A DNA stretch of 41,839 nucleotides from Akkermansia sp. (GTDB lineage Bacteria > Verrucomicrobiota > Verrucomicrobiia > Verrucomicrobiales > Akkermansiaceae): the NCBI GenBank assembly GCA_022787425.1, contig JALFWB010000044.1, positions 1 through 41,839 on the forward strand. The letters run 5' to 3'. Positions 15,671 through 23,044 of the stretch are shown here, in pieces. A program made the position numbers and the translations under genes. Numbering within the stretch: position 1 is the first letter of the stretch; the number at the start of each line of letters is the position of its first letter. The notes under the pieces were generated by a model that saw only the letters and a list, made by a program, of their open reading frames with translations, had not been told where the DNA came from and made no database searches.

Positions 15671-16498
15671 TTACTTGCGCTTGAGCCTGCCCCAGCAGTA
15701 GGCGAGTCCCCGTTGTTTCAACTGCCGGATTCTCCAGAGGACGCGGTACAGGTGGCGGTTGATGTGCCAAGAGGGAAAACGCGCGGCGATGACGGCATCG
15801 TTGTCCCGCATCAGGCGATGCCAAGCCGCTCGGTTGTTGTTAATCGGATCCCCGGAGAGGCTGTCCCCATGGCGGCGGAAAAGCGTGAGCGGTTCATCCA
15901 CATAGCAGAAGGGGCCAAAGTGCGACAGCTGGCGGAAAATCCACAGGTCCAGCGCACTGCTGCGGGTCGGGGAGAAGTCACATTGCTTCAGCGCGGCCTT
16001 TCGCACCATAGCGCACGAGAAGGTGTGAACCTCGTAGCCCAATGTGTGCAGAAAACGTATATCGAAGGGCCTGCTTACGGGAAGTCCGCGCGGCATCCGG
16101 TCTATGATAGGCTCAAGTCGATCATTTGTGTAGGTGATATCGGAGAAACAGCAAACAACCTCCGGGTAGCGCTCCATGAGCTCCGCCCGCCGTTCGATGG
16201 ACTCCGGGAGTAACACGTCATCGCTCTCACAGAAGGCCACAAGCTCTGCCGTGCATTTGCTGAGAGCGAGAAGGTTGGTGGCAATGATGCCTTTGTTCAT
16301 CCCACCCTCGTGCCGGTAAAAATGAATACGCGGGTCCTCTTCTGCAAAACGCCGAATGATAGCTACCGAGTTATCCGTTGATCCATCATCGACAACGATG
16401 GCCTCCCAGTCCCTGTGCGTCTGTGCCTGAATGGACTTGAGTGTTTCACCGATGTATTGCTCATAGTTGTAACTTGTAATGATGATGCTGACCTTCAT
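15671..16498 (-). CDS. Glycosyltransferase family 2
   Basis: A 275-residue GT-A-fold transferase, probably cytoplasmic or membrane-associated, moving a sugar from a nucleotide-sugar to a glycan or lipid carrier. The N-terminus MKVSIIITSYNYEQYIGETL and DDGSTDN (37-43) bind the nucleotide. The DxD-equivalent is ESDD (91-94), and an RRHGDSLSG segment follows in the acceptor half. There is no membrane segment. The start at 16498 is preferred over an upstream ATG because the family begins with this first beta strand. It stands alone, with no clear promoter; the 155-bp inverted-repeat element lies just upstream. Acceptor and sugar are unknown; a role in surface polysaccharide is inference. Confidence 0.88.
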   Translation of the reverse strand: MKVSIIITSYNYEQYIGETLKSIQAQTHRDWEAIVVDDGSTDNSVAIIRRFAEEDPRIHFYRHEGGMNKGIIATNLLALSKCTAELVAFCESDDVLLPESIERRAELMERYPEVVCCFSDITYTNDRLEPIIDRMPRGLPVSRPFDIRFLHTLGYEVHTFSCAMVRKAALKQCDFSPTRSSALDLWIFRQLSHFGPFCYVDEPLTLFRRHGDSLSGDPINNNRAAWHRLMRDNDAVIAARFPSWHINRHLYRVLWRIRQLKQRGLAYCWGRLKRK

Positions 16499-16538
16499 GT
16501 CCCGAAGCCCTTTTCCCCGATGGGTGGCGGGAGAAGTA

Positions 16539-16697
16539 TACAGCATTCACAATGCTGTAGGAGTTTCACACCATAAGTCGTTGATGCTCAATCACTTACG
16601 AATACACTCCCCCTTCAGTCCGACTGCGGGAGGGGGAGAAAGCTCTTATATTTCAATCCTTTCCGAATATCCGGCTTGACTACAGCATTGTGAATGC
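16539..16697. repeat. Inverted-repeat element (MITE/REPIN-like), intergenic
   Basis: Two 18-bp perfect inverted copies (16543-16560 and 16680-16697, the second reading CTACAGCATTGTGAATGC) bound 119 bp. The left copy is embedded in a palindrome, 16539-16559, with 9-bp arms TACAGCATT/AATGCTGTA around CAC. The interior has a hairpin with stem CTCCCCC (16607-16613) / GGGGGAG (16632-16638) and an inner CAG/CTG stem. There is no ORF. It lies between the lpxD terminator and the glycosyltransferase gene. The layout resembles a non-autonomous mobile repeat or paired REP sequence. No second copy was seen in this window. Confidence 0.7.
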
Positions 16698-16704
16698 AGG
16701 CAGC

Positions 16705-16740
16705 AAAAAACCGAGGGGGAGCGGGTGGGCTCTCCCTCGG
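16705..16740 (-). terminator. Rho-independent terminator after lpxD
   Basis: On the minus strand, 21 nt after the lpxD stop, a 12-bp stem (CCGAGGGAGAGC / GCTCCCCCTCGG, one mismatch) with a 6-nt loop runs directly into TTTTTT. This is the clearest intrinsic terminator in the window and ends the skp-lpxD transcript. Confidence 0.9.
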
Positions 16741-16761
16741 TGAAAGGTGGGGTGGGTGAGG

Positions 16762-17835
16762 TCAGGACTGATCGGCCATGGCCTGTTCGATAAGCTCCTG
16801 AATCTTGGCGGCCTGCTTCTTGAGGTCTTGGAGCTCGCGGAAGGCAGCGGGGAGCTTGCGAATAGCGGCGAACTGCTTGGCCGCATCGGCGGCGTTGCAG
16901 GCGGGGGCACCCCAGTATTTTTTGCCGGGCTCCAAGTCATTCATCACACCGGAGCGTGCGCCGAGCATGACCTTGCTGCCGATATTGAGGTGGCCGGCGA
17001 TGCCGACCTGAGCTGCCACCGTCACATAATCGCCCAAGACCGTGCTGCCTGCAATACCGCTTTGCGAGACGATGATGCAGTGCTTACCGATACGGCAGTT
17101 GTGGCCGATCTGCACCAAGTTATCAATCTTGGTGCCCTCTCCGATAACCGTGCGGCCGAAGCGGGCGCGGTCGATGGTGGTGTTGGCACCGATGTCCACG
17201 TTATCCTCGATGACCACGATGCCCACCTGGTCCACGGTCTCGTAGCGGCCGGTCTTGGGGTTGAGCAGGAAGCCGAAGCCATCTCCGCCGATGATGCAGC
17301 CGGGTTGCAGTACCACATGATTACCGATGATGCAGCGCTCCCGGATCACCACACGGGCATACAGCTTGCAATCCGTACCGATGGTGACGGACTTACCGAT
17401 GACGCAGCCGGGGCCGATGTCTGACCCATCCCCGATGACGGCACCGGCCTCCACCACGGCACCGGCGCAGATGCGCACCTTGGTAGCATCTACCTGCGCA
17501 GTGGGATCCACACAGGCGGTGGGATGAATACCGGGCGTGAAGTCATTGGCAGCCTTCATGAAGTGATCCACCAGCGCATTGAAGGCCAAGGAGGGATTTT
17601 CCACCTCGATGAAGGCGGGGCCTTCCGGGTATTGGGTGAGGCCGGCCGGCACAAGGACGAGGCCCGCCTTGGTAGCGGCGAAGTCCTCCATGTAATGTTG
17701 CGTATTGCCTAGGAAGGCAGCTTCACCGGGGCCTGCATCCTTCAAGGTAGCGACTCCGGAAACAGTGATTTCCGGAGCCGGTTGAAGCAAGGTGCCGCCG
17801 GTGAGCGCGAGAACATCGCTGAGGGAGAGGTTCAT
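16762..17835 (-). CDS. lpxD: UDP-3-O-(3-hydroxyacyl)glucosamine N-acyltransferase
   Basis: A 357-residue lipid A biosynthesis enzyme that adds the second hydroxyacyl chain from acyl-ACP. The N-terminal uridine-binding domain (about 1-100) is followed by a left-handed beta-helix of hexapeptide repeats (about 105-310; for example [20 protein letters not shown]). The expected catalytic His is in [11 protein letters not shown] helical C-terminal segment (about 320-357) contacts ACP in homologues. The ATG at 17835 is chosen because the in-frame 45-residue extension is Arg/Pro-rich noise inside skp. It follows skp by 25 nt and is closed by a strong terminator. Neighbouring skp-lpxD order is common in Gram-negatives; fabZ and lpxA, often next, are missing here. 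Confidence 0.95.
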   Translation of the reverse strand: MNLSLSDVLALTGGTLLQPAPEITVSGVATLKDAGPGEAAFLGNTQHYMEDFAATKAGLVLVPAGLTQYPEGPAFIEVENPSLAFNALVDHFMKAANDFTPGIHPTACVDPTAQVDATKVRICAGAVVEAGAVIGDGSDIGPGCVIGKSVTIGTDCKLYARVVIRERCIIGNHVVLQPGCIIGGDGFGFLLNPKTGRYETVDQVGIVVIEDNVDIGANTTIDRARFGRTVIGEGTKIDNLVQIGHNCRIGKHCIIVSQSGIAGSTVLGDYVTVAAQVGIAGHLNIGSKVMLGARSGVMNDLEPGKKYWGAPACNAADAAKQFAAIRKLPAAFRELQDLKKQAAKIQELIEQAMADQS

Positions 17836-17860
17836 ACGGCTCGCGGGGGGTGTTGTTAAA

Positions 17861-18541
17861 TTACTTCTTGGAGGGCTTGGTAGCCTTGGGCGCGGGCGCG
17901 GCGGGCGCAGCCTCCGCCTCGCTGTACAGGCTCTTGAGCTTCGCATCCGGGTCGAAACCTGCGGGTGCACCGGCGTTCAGTTTCTTAATCACCTCGGGCG
18001 TGATGTCGAAGCCGTCCTTGAGGTAGGGGAAAGCGGGGAGCTGGATGCCGATTTCCGGGTGCACGGAGAGGGCACCGGAGTCTGCCACGATATCACAACC
18101 GCTCTCAGCAGCCACCTCCTTAATGGACTTGAGCACATCCTGCACGAGGATGCTCATCTCACGGCTGCGGATTTCGTTGAAGCTCAGGGAGCGGCGCTGA
18201 GCGAAGTCCTTGAGGCTTTGCTCCTTGGCACGAGCTTCCACCTGCTTGGCATCGAACTCCTGCTTGAGCTTCTCCACGGCAGACTGGGAGAGGCTGGGAT
18301 CGTACTTGGCCTGAAGCTTCTTGAGGTCCTCCTGCATGGCTCGGAGCTCGTCCTCACGCTGGGTGATCTGCTTCTTCACCTCTGCCAGCTGCTTCTGCAG
18401 CTCGGCCTCGGTATCAAAACGCTTGTAGTACTTGGTGTAAACGTCGATGACGTTGACGGTAGCAATCTTCAGCTCCGCCTGCACCGTGGTAGCCAAGGTG
18501 CAGAGAGCGACAGCGATTGTGGAAACAATGGGGAACTTCAT
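17861..18541 (-). CDS. skp: Periplasmic chaperone OmpH/Skp family
   Basis: A 226-residue secreted protein with a signal peptide (about 1-22, cleavage likely after TVQA). The OmpH/Skp domain starts [20 protein letters not shown], and a long charged coiled coil follows (about 45-130). The family chaperones unfolded outer-membrane proteins in the periplasm. A C-terminal extension rich in Ala/Pro/Lys (about 195-226) is longer than E. coli Skp (161 residues). The start has a real leader: the -10 box is 25 nt away and AAAGGA lies about 8 nt before the ATG, unlike most operon heads here. It is followed by lpxD. Confidence 0.88.
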   Translation of the reverse strand: MKFPIVSTIAVALCTLATTVQAELKIATVNVIDVYTKYYKRFDTEAELQKQLAEVKKQITQREDELRAMQEDLKKLQAKYDPSLSQSAVEKLKQEFDAKQVEARAKEQSLKDFAQRRSLSFNEIRSREMSILVQDVLKSIKEVAAESGCDIVADSGALSVHPEIGIQLPAFPYLKDGFDITPEVIKKLNAGAPAGFDPDAKLKSLYSEAEAAPAAPAPKATKPSKK

Positions 18542-18566
18542 AATAAGATGTCCTTTTGACGCTGCC

Positions 18567-18595
18567 ATTTTAGCGGTCCTGCGGAGGGAAGTCAA
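18567..18595 (-). promoter_or_regulatory. Promoter of skp-lpxD
   Basis: Minus strand: -35 TTGACT (18595-18590), 17-bp spacer, -10 TAAAAT (18572-18567), 25 nt to the ATG. It is the one strong promoter here that leaves room for a Shine-Dalgarno leader. Confidence 0.75.
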
Positions 18596-18626
18596 GCCCC
18601 GGGCGGGTCATGACAGAGAAAGAGGG

Positions 18627-19547
18627 CTAACGAAGGCGCAAAGCGGCTGCATTGGCGCGCAGGTGGTCGGGCCCGATGCGGCGAATGGGGGAGGATGCGA
18701 AGGTTGCAGCAAAGGCGGCGTCATCCGGGTTCGATAAGTCGGCACCCTGCAGCGGAGCCGGCATGAGCAGGTGTGGGTCGATACGCGAGGACGGGGTACG
18801 CGGACGGTTCCAAGGGCAGGCATTTTGGCAGGTATCGCAGCCGTACAGATGCTCCCCTGCGGCGGCGGCTATGTCCGGCGGCATGGGGCTTTTGGCCTCA
18901 ATGGTCCAGTAGGCCAGGCAGCGGCGCGCGTCGCATCGGCCCTCCCGCAGGGCCCCGGTGGGGCAGGCTTGCTCGCAGCGTCGGCAGTTGCCGCAGTGCG
19001 GGTGCATGGGGGTGCCGCAGGGCAGCGTGAGGGTGGTGAGGATGCTTGCCAAAAAGCAGTAGGAGCCCCGGTCCGGCCGGATGAGCAAGCCGTTGCGTCC
19101 TATCCACCCCAAGCCTGCCCTCGCGGCAAAAAAGCGTTCGCTCACCGGGCCGGAGTCCGCAAAACACCGTTGTTGCCCGCCGTACCATTGCAGCGTTTCA
19201 TCCAGGTCCGCCAGTTTGGGGGCCAGCAATTTGTGATAATCCTCCCCCTGAGCATATCGGGCGATTCCCCCGGCTGCGGTTCGAGCATCCGCGCGCGCGT
19301 ATTCGTAAGTGAGAATAACCACGCTCCGTACCCCCGGGAGCACCATCTGCGGGTTCAGCCGTGCCGGCAGGTGCCGCTGCATCCACTCCATATCCCCATG
19401 GCATCCATCAGCCAGCCAGTTCGCTAACCGATCACCTTGGTCGGCGTCCGCCGGTGCAACGCCCACGGCAGAGAATCCCAGCTGTTCTGCGGCATAGCGC
19501 AAGGCCTGCAAGGCCGACTCGGCGGGGAAATCGGGCAGGGGGCTCAT
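18627..19547 (-). CDS. queG: Epoxyqueuosine reductase
   Basis: A 306-residue cobalamin-dependent iron-sulfur enzyme for the last step of queuosine synthesis in tRNA (epoxyqueuosine to queuosine, wobble position 34). Two 4Fe-4S clusters are supported by C185, C188, C191, C195 and by C237, C240, C244 with an additional Cys at 205 or 210. The catalytic Asp corresponds to D131 in FADSGPVSER. It is shorter than E. coli QueG (379 residues), lacking the C-terminal HEAT-like region, as in many bacteria. The ATG overlaps the stop of the Sel1-repeat gene by 4 nt (ATGA), so the pair forms an operon. No other que gene is in the window. Confidence 0.93.
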   Translation of the reverse strand: MSPLPDFPAESALQALRYAAEQLGFSAVGVAPADADQGDRLANWLADGCHGDMEWMQRHLPARLNPQMVLPGVRSVVILTYEYARADARTAAGGIARYAQGEDYHKLLAPKLADLDETLQWYGGQQRCFADSGPVSERFFAARAGLGWIGRNGLLIRPDRGSYCFLASILTTLTLPCGTPMHPHCGNCRRCEQACPTGALREGRCDARRCLAYWTIEAKSPMPPDIAAAAGEHLYGCDTCQNACPWNRPRTPSSRIDPHLLMPAPLQGADLSNPDDAAFAATFASSPIRRIGPDHLRANAAALRLR

Positions 19548-20515
19548 TCCGTCGGTGGCGGTGTGATATGTTTCAGCCAGCGGTCCTTGCGATGCCGAGA
19601 GACCGGAAGGGCCTCGATGACCCGCGTGGTTCCGTTGATAATTTGCTGTTGCGTGCGCGTGCCCAGCGGCCCCTTGGCGGCCTCCTCGGTCAGGCGGACC
19701 AAGTTGGCGGAGGCCTCTTTGCTGCCCAGCTCGGCCGCTCTTCGGTAGTATCTGAGTGCCTGCTCCGTGTTCTCCTCTACGCCGATGCCGTCTTCGTACA
19801 TGACCCCTAGGTTATTCACGGCATCGGCATCCCCGAAGTGCTCCCCGTAGCGGAAACATTGCAGGGCCATGTCATCATCCGGCCCCTGTCCGTCCACTCC
19901 GGTCAAGTACAGGCAGCCCATGTAGTTGAACAAGTGCGGTGCTTTCATATCGCTCAGGCAGACCTCCTGCAGAATCTTCAGTGCTGCCGCAGGATCCGCC
20001 TTCACGCCGCCGCCCAGCATCAGATAACGTGCCTGTTCCACGCGCGCATGGCTGTAGCCCAGCTCCGCCGCCTTGCTCACCCAAGCATAGGCCTCCTGCA
20101 GATCTCGCTCGCGGCCGAACCCTGTCTCGCAGTAGCGGGCATAGCGCGACATGGCACTCAGGCAGGCGCGGTGCATGGCAGGTTTGCTGCGCCATTTCTT
20201 CTCCGATTTTGAGAGCCGGAGGGCTAGGTCGGCGGCCTTTTTTTTATCTTGCGGAAGGCCGTGGAACCAGCCTTCCCGAATGTTTAACAGGGTTTCGCAG
20301 GCAGGGGCATAGCCGGCGCGGATGCAGGCCTCCAGCATGTCGGGAATGGCTTCCATCCTCGATTCGTTCGGGTTGTGCAGCGTCACGATGGCCGCCGTGT
20401 ACAGCACGGCTGCGGTCTCCTCATCCGGGAGATCGTACAAGGTATCGGCCTTCTCCTGCGCAGCGGGGCACATCGGCAGCACCAGACCGGCTATGATCGG
20501 CAAAATCCACTTCAT
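19544..20515 (-). CDS. Secreted Sel1/TPR-like repeat protein
   Basis: A 323-residue protein with a signal peptide (MKWILPIIAGLVLPMCPAAQ; a Cys at 18 makes a lipoprotein possible but PMCP is a poor lipobox). The mature part has Sel1-like repeats: Y(A)W(V)SKAAELGYSHARVEQARYLMLGG, a degenerate middle unit, and DADAVNNLGVMYEDGIGVEEN followed by ALRYYRRAAELG. Such solenoids usually bind proteins; no enzymatic motif is seen. The start is at 20515 rather than 20524 because the latter ATG sits within the -10 box. It is translationally coupled to queG, which looks like shared transcription rather than shared pathway. Confidence 0.8.
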   Translation of the reverse strand: MKWILPIIAGLVLPMCPAAQEKADTLYDLPDEETAAVLYTAAIVTLHNPNESRMEAIPDMLEACIRAGYAPACETLLNIREGWFHGLPQDKKKAADLALRLSKSEKKWRSKPAMHRACLSAMSRYARYCETGFGRERDLQEAYAWVSKAAELGYSHARVEQARYLMLGGGVKADPAAALKILQEVCLSDMKAPHLFNYMGCLYLTGVDGQGPDDDMALQCFRYGEHFGDADAVNNLGVMYEDGIGVEENTEQALRYYRRAAELGSKEASANLVRLTEEAAKGPLGTRTQQQIINGTTRVIEALPVSRHRKDRWLKHITPPPTE

Positions 20516-20522
20516 TGGCCCC

Positions 20523-20551
20523 ATTCTACACCCGCCGACCGACTTTGTCCA
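20523..20551 (-). promoter_or_regulatory. Promoter of the Sel1-repeat/queG operon
   Basis: Minus strand: -35 TGGACA (20551-20546), 17-bp spacer, -10 TAGAAT (20528-20523), 7 nt to the ATG at 20515. The upstream in-frame ATG is part of the -10 box. Confidence 0.68.
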
Positions 20552-20583
20552 CCATTTTTCGCGTTCGCTGCCGGGGATAGGGC

Positions 20584-20612
20584 TTGACGCCTCCCCCCGC
20601 ATGTGCTACCAT
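20584..20612 (+). promoter_or_regulatory. Promoter of the Lrp-type regulator operon
   Basis: -35 TTGACG (20584-20589), 17-bp spacer, -10 TACCAT (20607-20612), 10 nt to the ATG at 20623. It is divergent from the Sel1 promoter. An Lrp-family protein often regulates its own promoter, so this 107-bp divergent region is a plausible operator; no operator motif was identified. Confidence 0.6.
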
Positions 20613-20622
20613 CACCGGCACT

Positions 20623-21099
20623 ATGTTGAGGGATTCCCTTCTTAAATTGTTGGCAGAGGATGCACGCTTGAGCGACCGGCAACTCGCAGACCGTCTCAAT
20701 GTGAGCGCCTCTGATATTGCGGCCGAGCGTGCAGCCTTGGAAAAGGAGGGCCGAATCGTGGGTTATCAGGCCATTGTCAACGATGACGACGACTTTGTGT
20801 CCGCCTTCATCGAGGTGCGCTGCACACCGGAGCGCGGCGGCGGCTTCAATCGGCTTGCCTCCCGCATCGCGCGTTTTGATGAGGTGAAGAGCTGCTTCCT
20901 TATTTCCGGCAACTTCGATCTTCTTGTGATGGTGGAGGCCAAGAGCCTGATGGGTGTGGCTCGCTTCGTCAGCGAGAAACTCTCCACCATGGAGGGCGTG
21001 TTGTCCACCTCCACTCAGTTCCGCCTCAAGACCTACAAGAACAACGGCCTGAACTTTGAGGAGGAGAATACGCCGGAGCGTATCAGCGTTGCTCCCTGA
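20623..21099 (+). CDS. Lrp/AsnC-family transcriptional regulator
   Basis: A 158-residue DNA-binding regulator. The N-terminal winged helix-turn-helix covers about 1-50 (DARLSDRQLADRLNVSASDI). The C-terminal RAM/AsnC ligand-binding ferredoxin-like domain covers about 65-145 (VSAFIEVRCTPERGGGF, SGNFDLLVMVEAKSL). Family members sense amino acids. The aminotransferase starts 19 nt downstream on the same transcript, so control of that gene and of itself is the likely job. The start is set by the promoter 10 nt upstream; the frame is open further but would run into the -35 box. Confidence 0.9.
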   Translation: MLRDSLLKLLAEDARLSDRQLADRLNVSASDIAAERAALEKEGRIVGYQAIVNDDDDFVSAFIEVRCTPERGGGFNRLASRIARFDEVKSCFLISGNFDLLVMVEAKSLMGVARFVSEKLSTMEGVLSTSTQFRLKTYKNNGLNFEEENTPERISVAP

Positions 21100-21118
21100 T
21101 TTTCCTAAGTTGTCAACC

Positions 21119-22291
21119 ATGGACATGCAACGTTTCCTATCCCGCAAGATCGTGGACATGCCGCGCTCCGGCATCCGCGAGTTCTTCGACCTCTGCGCCG
21201 GTAGCAAGGATATCATTTCCTTGGGCGTCGGTGAGCCGGACTTCGTGACCCCTTGGAACATCCGGGAGGCCGCTATCTTCTCCCTTGAGAAGGGGCACAC
21301 CACCTACACCAGCAACTATGGTTTGCTCTCCCTGCGTGAGGCGATCGCCACGTATGTGGGCTCCTTCTTCGGCGTGGGCTACGACCCCACCTGCGAGATC
21401 CTGCCCACCGTCGGCGTCAGTGAGGCCATCGACTTGGCCCTGCGCTGCCTGCTGAACGCCGGGGACGAGGTTATCTACCACGAGCCGGCCTATGTGAGCT
21501 ACGCGCCCACCGTGCAGATGGCCGATGGTGTCTCCGTGCCGGTGCAAACGAGCATTGATGACCTGTTTGCCCTGAATCCGGACAAGCTGGAGGCGGCCAT
21601 CACGCCGCGCACCAAGGTGCTCATGCTCAATTTCCCCACCAACCCCACCGGCTCCATCGCGCCCGTGGATACCCTCCGCCGCATCGCGGAAATTTGCGTG
21701 AAGCATGACATCTTTGTGCTCACGGATGAAATCTACTCCGAGCTGCGCTACGATGGCGTGCGCCACACCTCCATCGCCTCACTGCCCGGCATGAAGGAGC
21801 GCACCCTGCTGCTGCATGGCTTCTCCAAGGCCTTCGCCATGACGGGTTTCCGCTTAGGCTACTGCTGCGGACCCAGGGAGCTCATCGAGATGATGTGCAA
21901 GATCCACTCTTACACCATGATCTGCCCCACCATCACCTCCCAGGAGGCCGGTATCGAGGCCCTGCGCAATGGGCAGAGTGCCATGCATGAGATGCGGGAC
22001 AGCTACCACATCCGCCGTGATTATATTGTTAAGCGCTTCAACGATATGGGCATGGACTGCCACCTGCCGGGGGGAGCGTTTTACACCTTCCCCTCTGTCC
22101 GGCGCTTCGGGCTCAGCTCCAAGGAGTTTGCCCTGCGCTTGCTGAAGGAGCACAAGGTGGCGGCGGTGCCCGGCACGGCCTTCGGTGCCTGCGGAGAGGG
22201 TTACCTGCGCTGTTGCTACGCTACCGCCTTCTCGCAGTTGGAGCGCGCCTGTGACAAGATGGCCCGCTTCTGCGATTCGCTGAAAGCCTGA
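21119..22291 (+). CDS. Class I/II PLP-dependent aminotransferase
   Basis: A 390-residue fold-type I aminotransferase. The PLP-binding lysine is K237 in HGFSKAFAMTGFRLGY; NFPTNPTGS, TDEIYSEL and the C-terminal Arg in GYLRCCYA fit the family. The layout is closest to aspartate/aromatic-type or PatA-like enzymes (SLGVGEPDFVTPWNIREAA). The substrate cannot be told. ATG 21119 is preferred to upstream codons, which overlap the regulator gene; ATG 21125 is an alternative. Expressed after the Lrp-type regulator and before the CPBP protease, whose ATG shares one base with this stop (TGATG). Confidence 0.92.
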   Translation: MDMQRFLSRKIVDMPRSGIREFFDLCAGSKDIISLGVGEPDFVTPWNIREAAIFSLEKGHTTYTSNYGLLSLREAIATYVGSFFGVGYDPTCEILPTVGVSEAIDLALRCLLNAGDEVIYHEPAYVSYAPTVQMADGVSVPVQTSIDDLFALNPDKLEAAITPRTKVLMLNFPTNPTGSIAPVDTLRRIAEICVKHDIFVLTDEIYSELRYDGVRHTSIASLPGMKERTLLLHGFSKAFAMTGFRLGYCCGPRELIEMMCKIHSYTMICPTITSQEAGIEALRNGQSAMHEMRDSYHIRRDYIVKRFNDMGMDCHLPGGAFYTFPSVRRFGLSSKEFALRLLKEHKVAAVPGTAFGACGEGYLRCCYATAFSQLERACDKMARFCDSLKA

Positions 22292-23025
22292 TGCCGCCCA
22301 CCCCCATGAGCCGGGAGGATCCACCGGAGGGAGATGCGCTGCTTTACCGCGCGTATGTCTACCCTCTGGTGCTTTTCTTGGGCTTCAATTTGCTGCTCTT
22401 TGTCGCGCAGGCTGTGCTGCAGTGGGATCACCCCGCCGCACCTTGGTGGCGGCGGGCGCCGGAGATGGCAGTTTACCCGCTGCAGACGCTCGCCTGTGCG
22501 GCCTATTTGTGGAGCGTGCGGCGCGGCATGGCCTTGGCTTGGGCGCTGCGTCCCTGCCTGCTCGGTGCTGCGGCGGGGGTGCTGGGTATAGGGCTGTGGC
22601 TCATCCCGTATGCGGCGGGTCTCATCCCGGCAGAGGGGGGCTTTCTGCCTGCTCGCATCTTTCCGGATGCACCCGCCGTCGTTGTTATTCAGTACATTTT
22701 CCGTTTTGCGCGGGCCGTGCTCATCGTGCCCTTGGTGGAGGAGCTGTTCTGGCGCGGCTTCCTGATGCGTTGGTGCATCGACCGGGACTTCCCGCAGTCC
22801 GTTCCCATCGGTCGGGGCAGTTGGCTTGCCTATGCCGTTACCACCGCGGCCTTCATGCTGGCGCACAACCCGGCGGACTACGCAGGGGCTTTCCTGTACG
22901 GCAGCATTGCCTATTTTGTCACCGTCCGCACGCGCGCGTTGCTGCCCGTTATTATCATGCACGCCGTGGCCAACCTCATCATGGGTATCTGCGCCGTTGG
23001 CTGTAACCTGCCGCAGCTCTGGTAA
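22291..23025 (+). CDS. CPBP-family intramembrane metalloprotease (CAAX protease-like)
   Basis: A 244-residue membrane protein with about six to seven hydrophobic segments. Motifs of the ABI/CPBP (Rce1-like) family are complete: E150-E151 and R155 in EELFWRGF, H192 in FMLAHNP, and H224/N228 in HAVANL. These residues form the glutamate/histidine metalloprotease site. Bacterial members process membrane or secreted peptides, or have unknown targets. It is translationally coupled to the aminotransferase (TGATG). Convergent with ftsK, 19 nt between stops, no terminator seen. Confidence 0.87.
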   Translation: MPPTPMSREDPPEGDALLYRAYVYPLVLFLGFNLLLFVAQAVLQWDHPAAPWWRRAPEMAVYPLQTLACAAYLWSVRRGMALAWALRPCLLGAAAGVLGIGLWLIPYAAGLIPAEGGFLPARIFPDAPAVVVIQYIFRFARAVLIVPLVEELFWRGFLMRWCIDRDFPQSVPIGRGSWLAYAVTTAAFMLAHNPADYAGAFLYGSIAYFVTVRTRALLPVIIMHAVANLIMGICAVGCNLPQLW

Positions 23026-23044
23026 CACCGGCGGGGCAGGGGGG

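Noticed and set aside
17836..17970. 45-codon upstream extension of lpxD
   Set aside because: It lies inside skp in another frame and is Arg/Pro-rich; the family N-terminus begins at the ATG at 17835.
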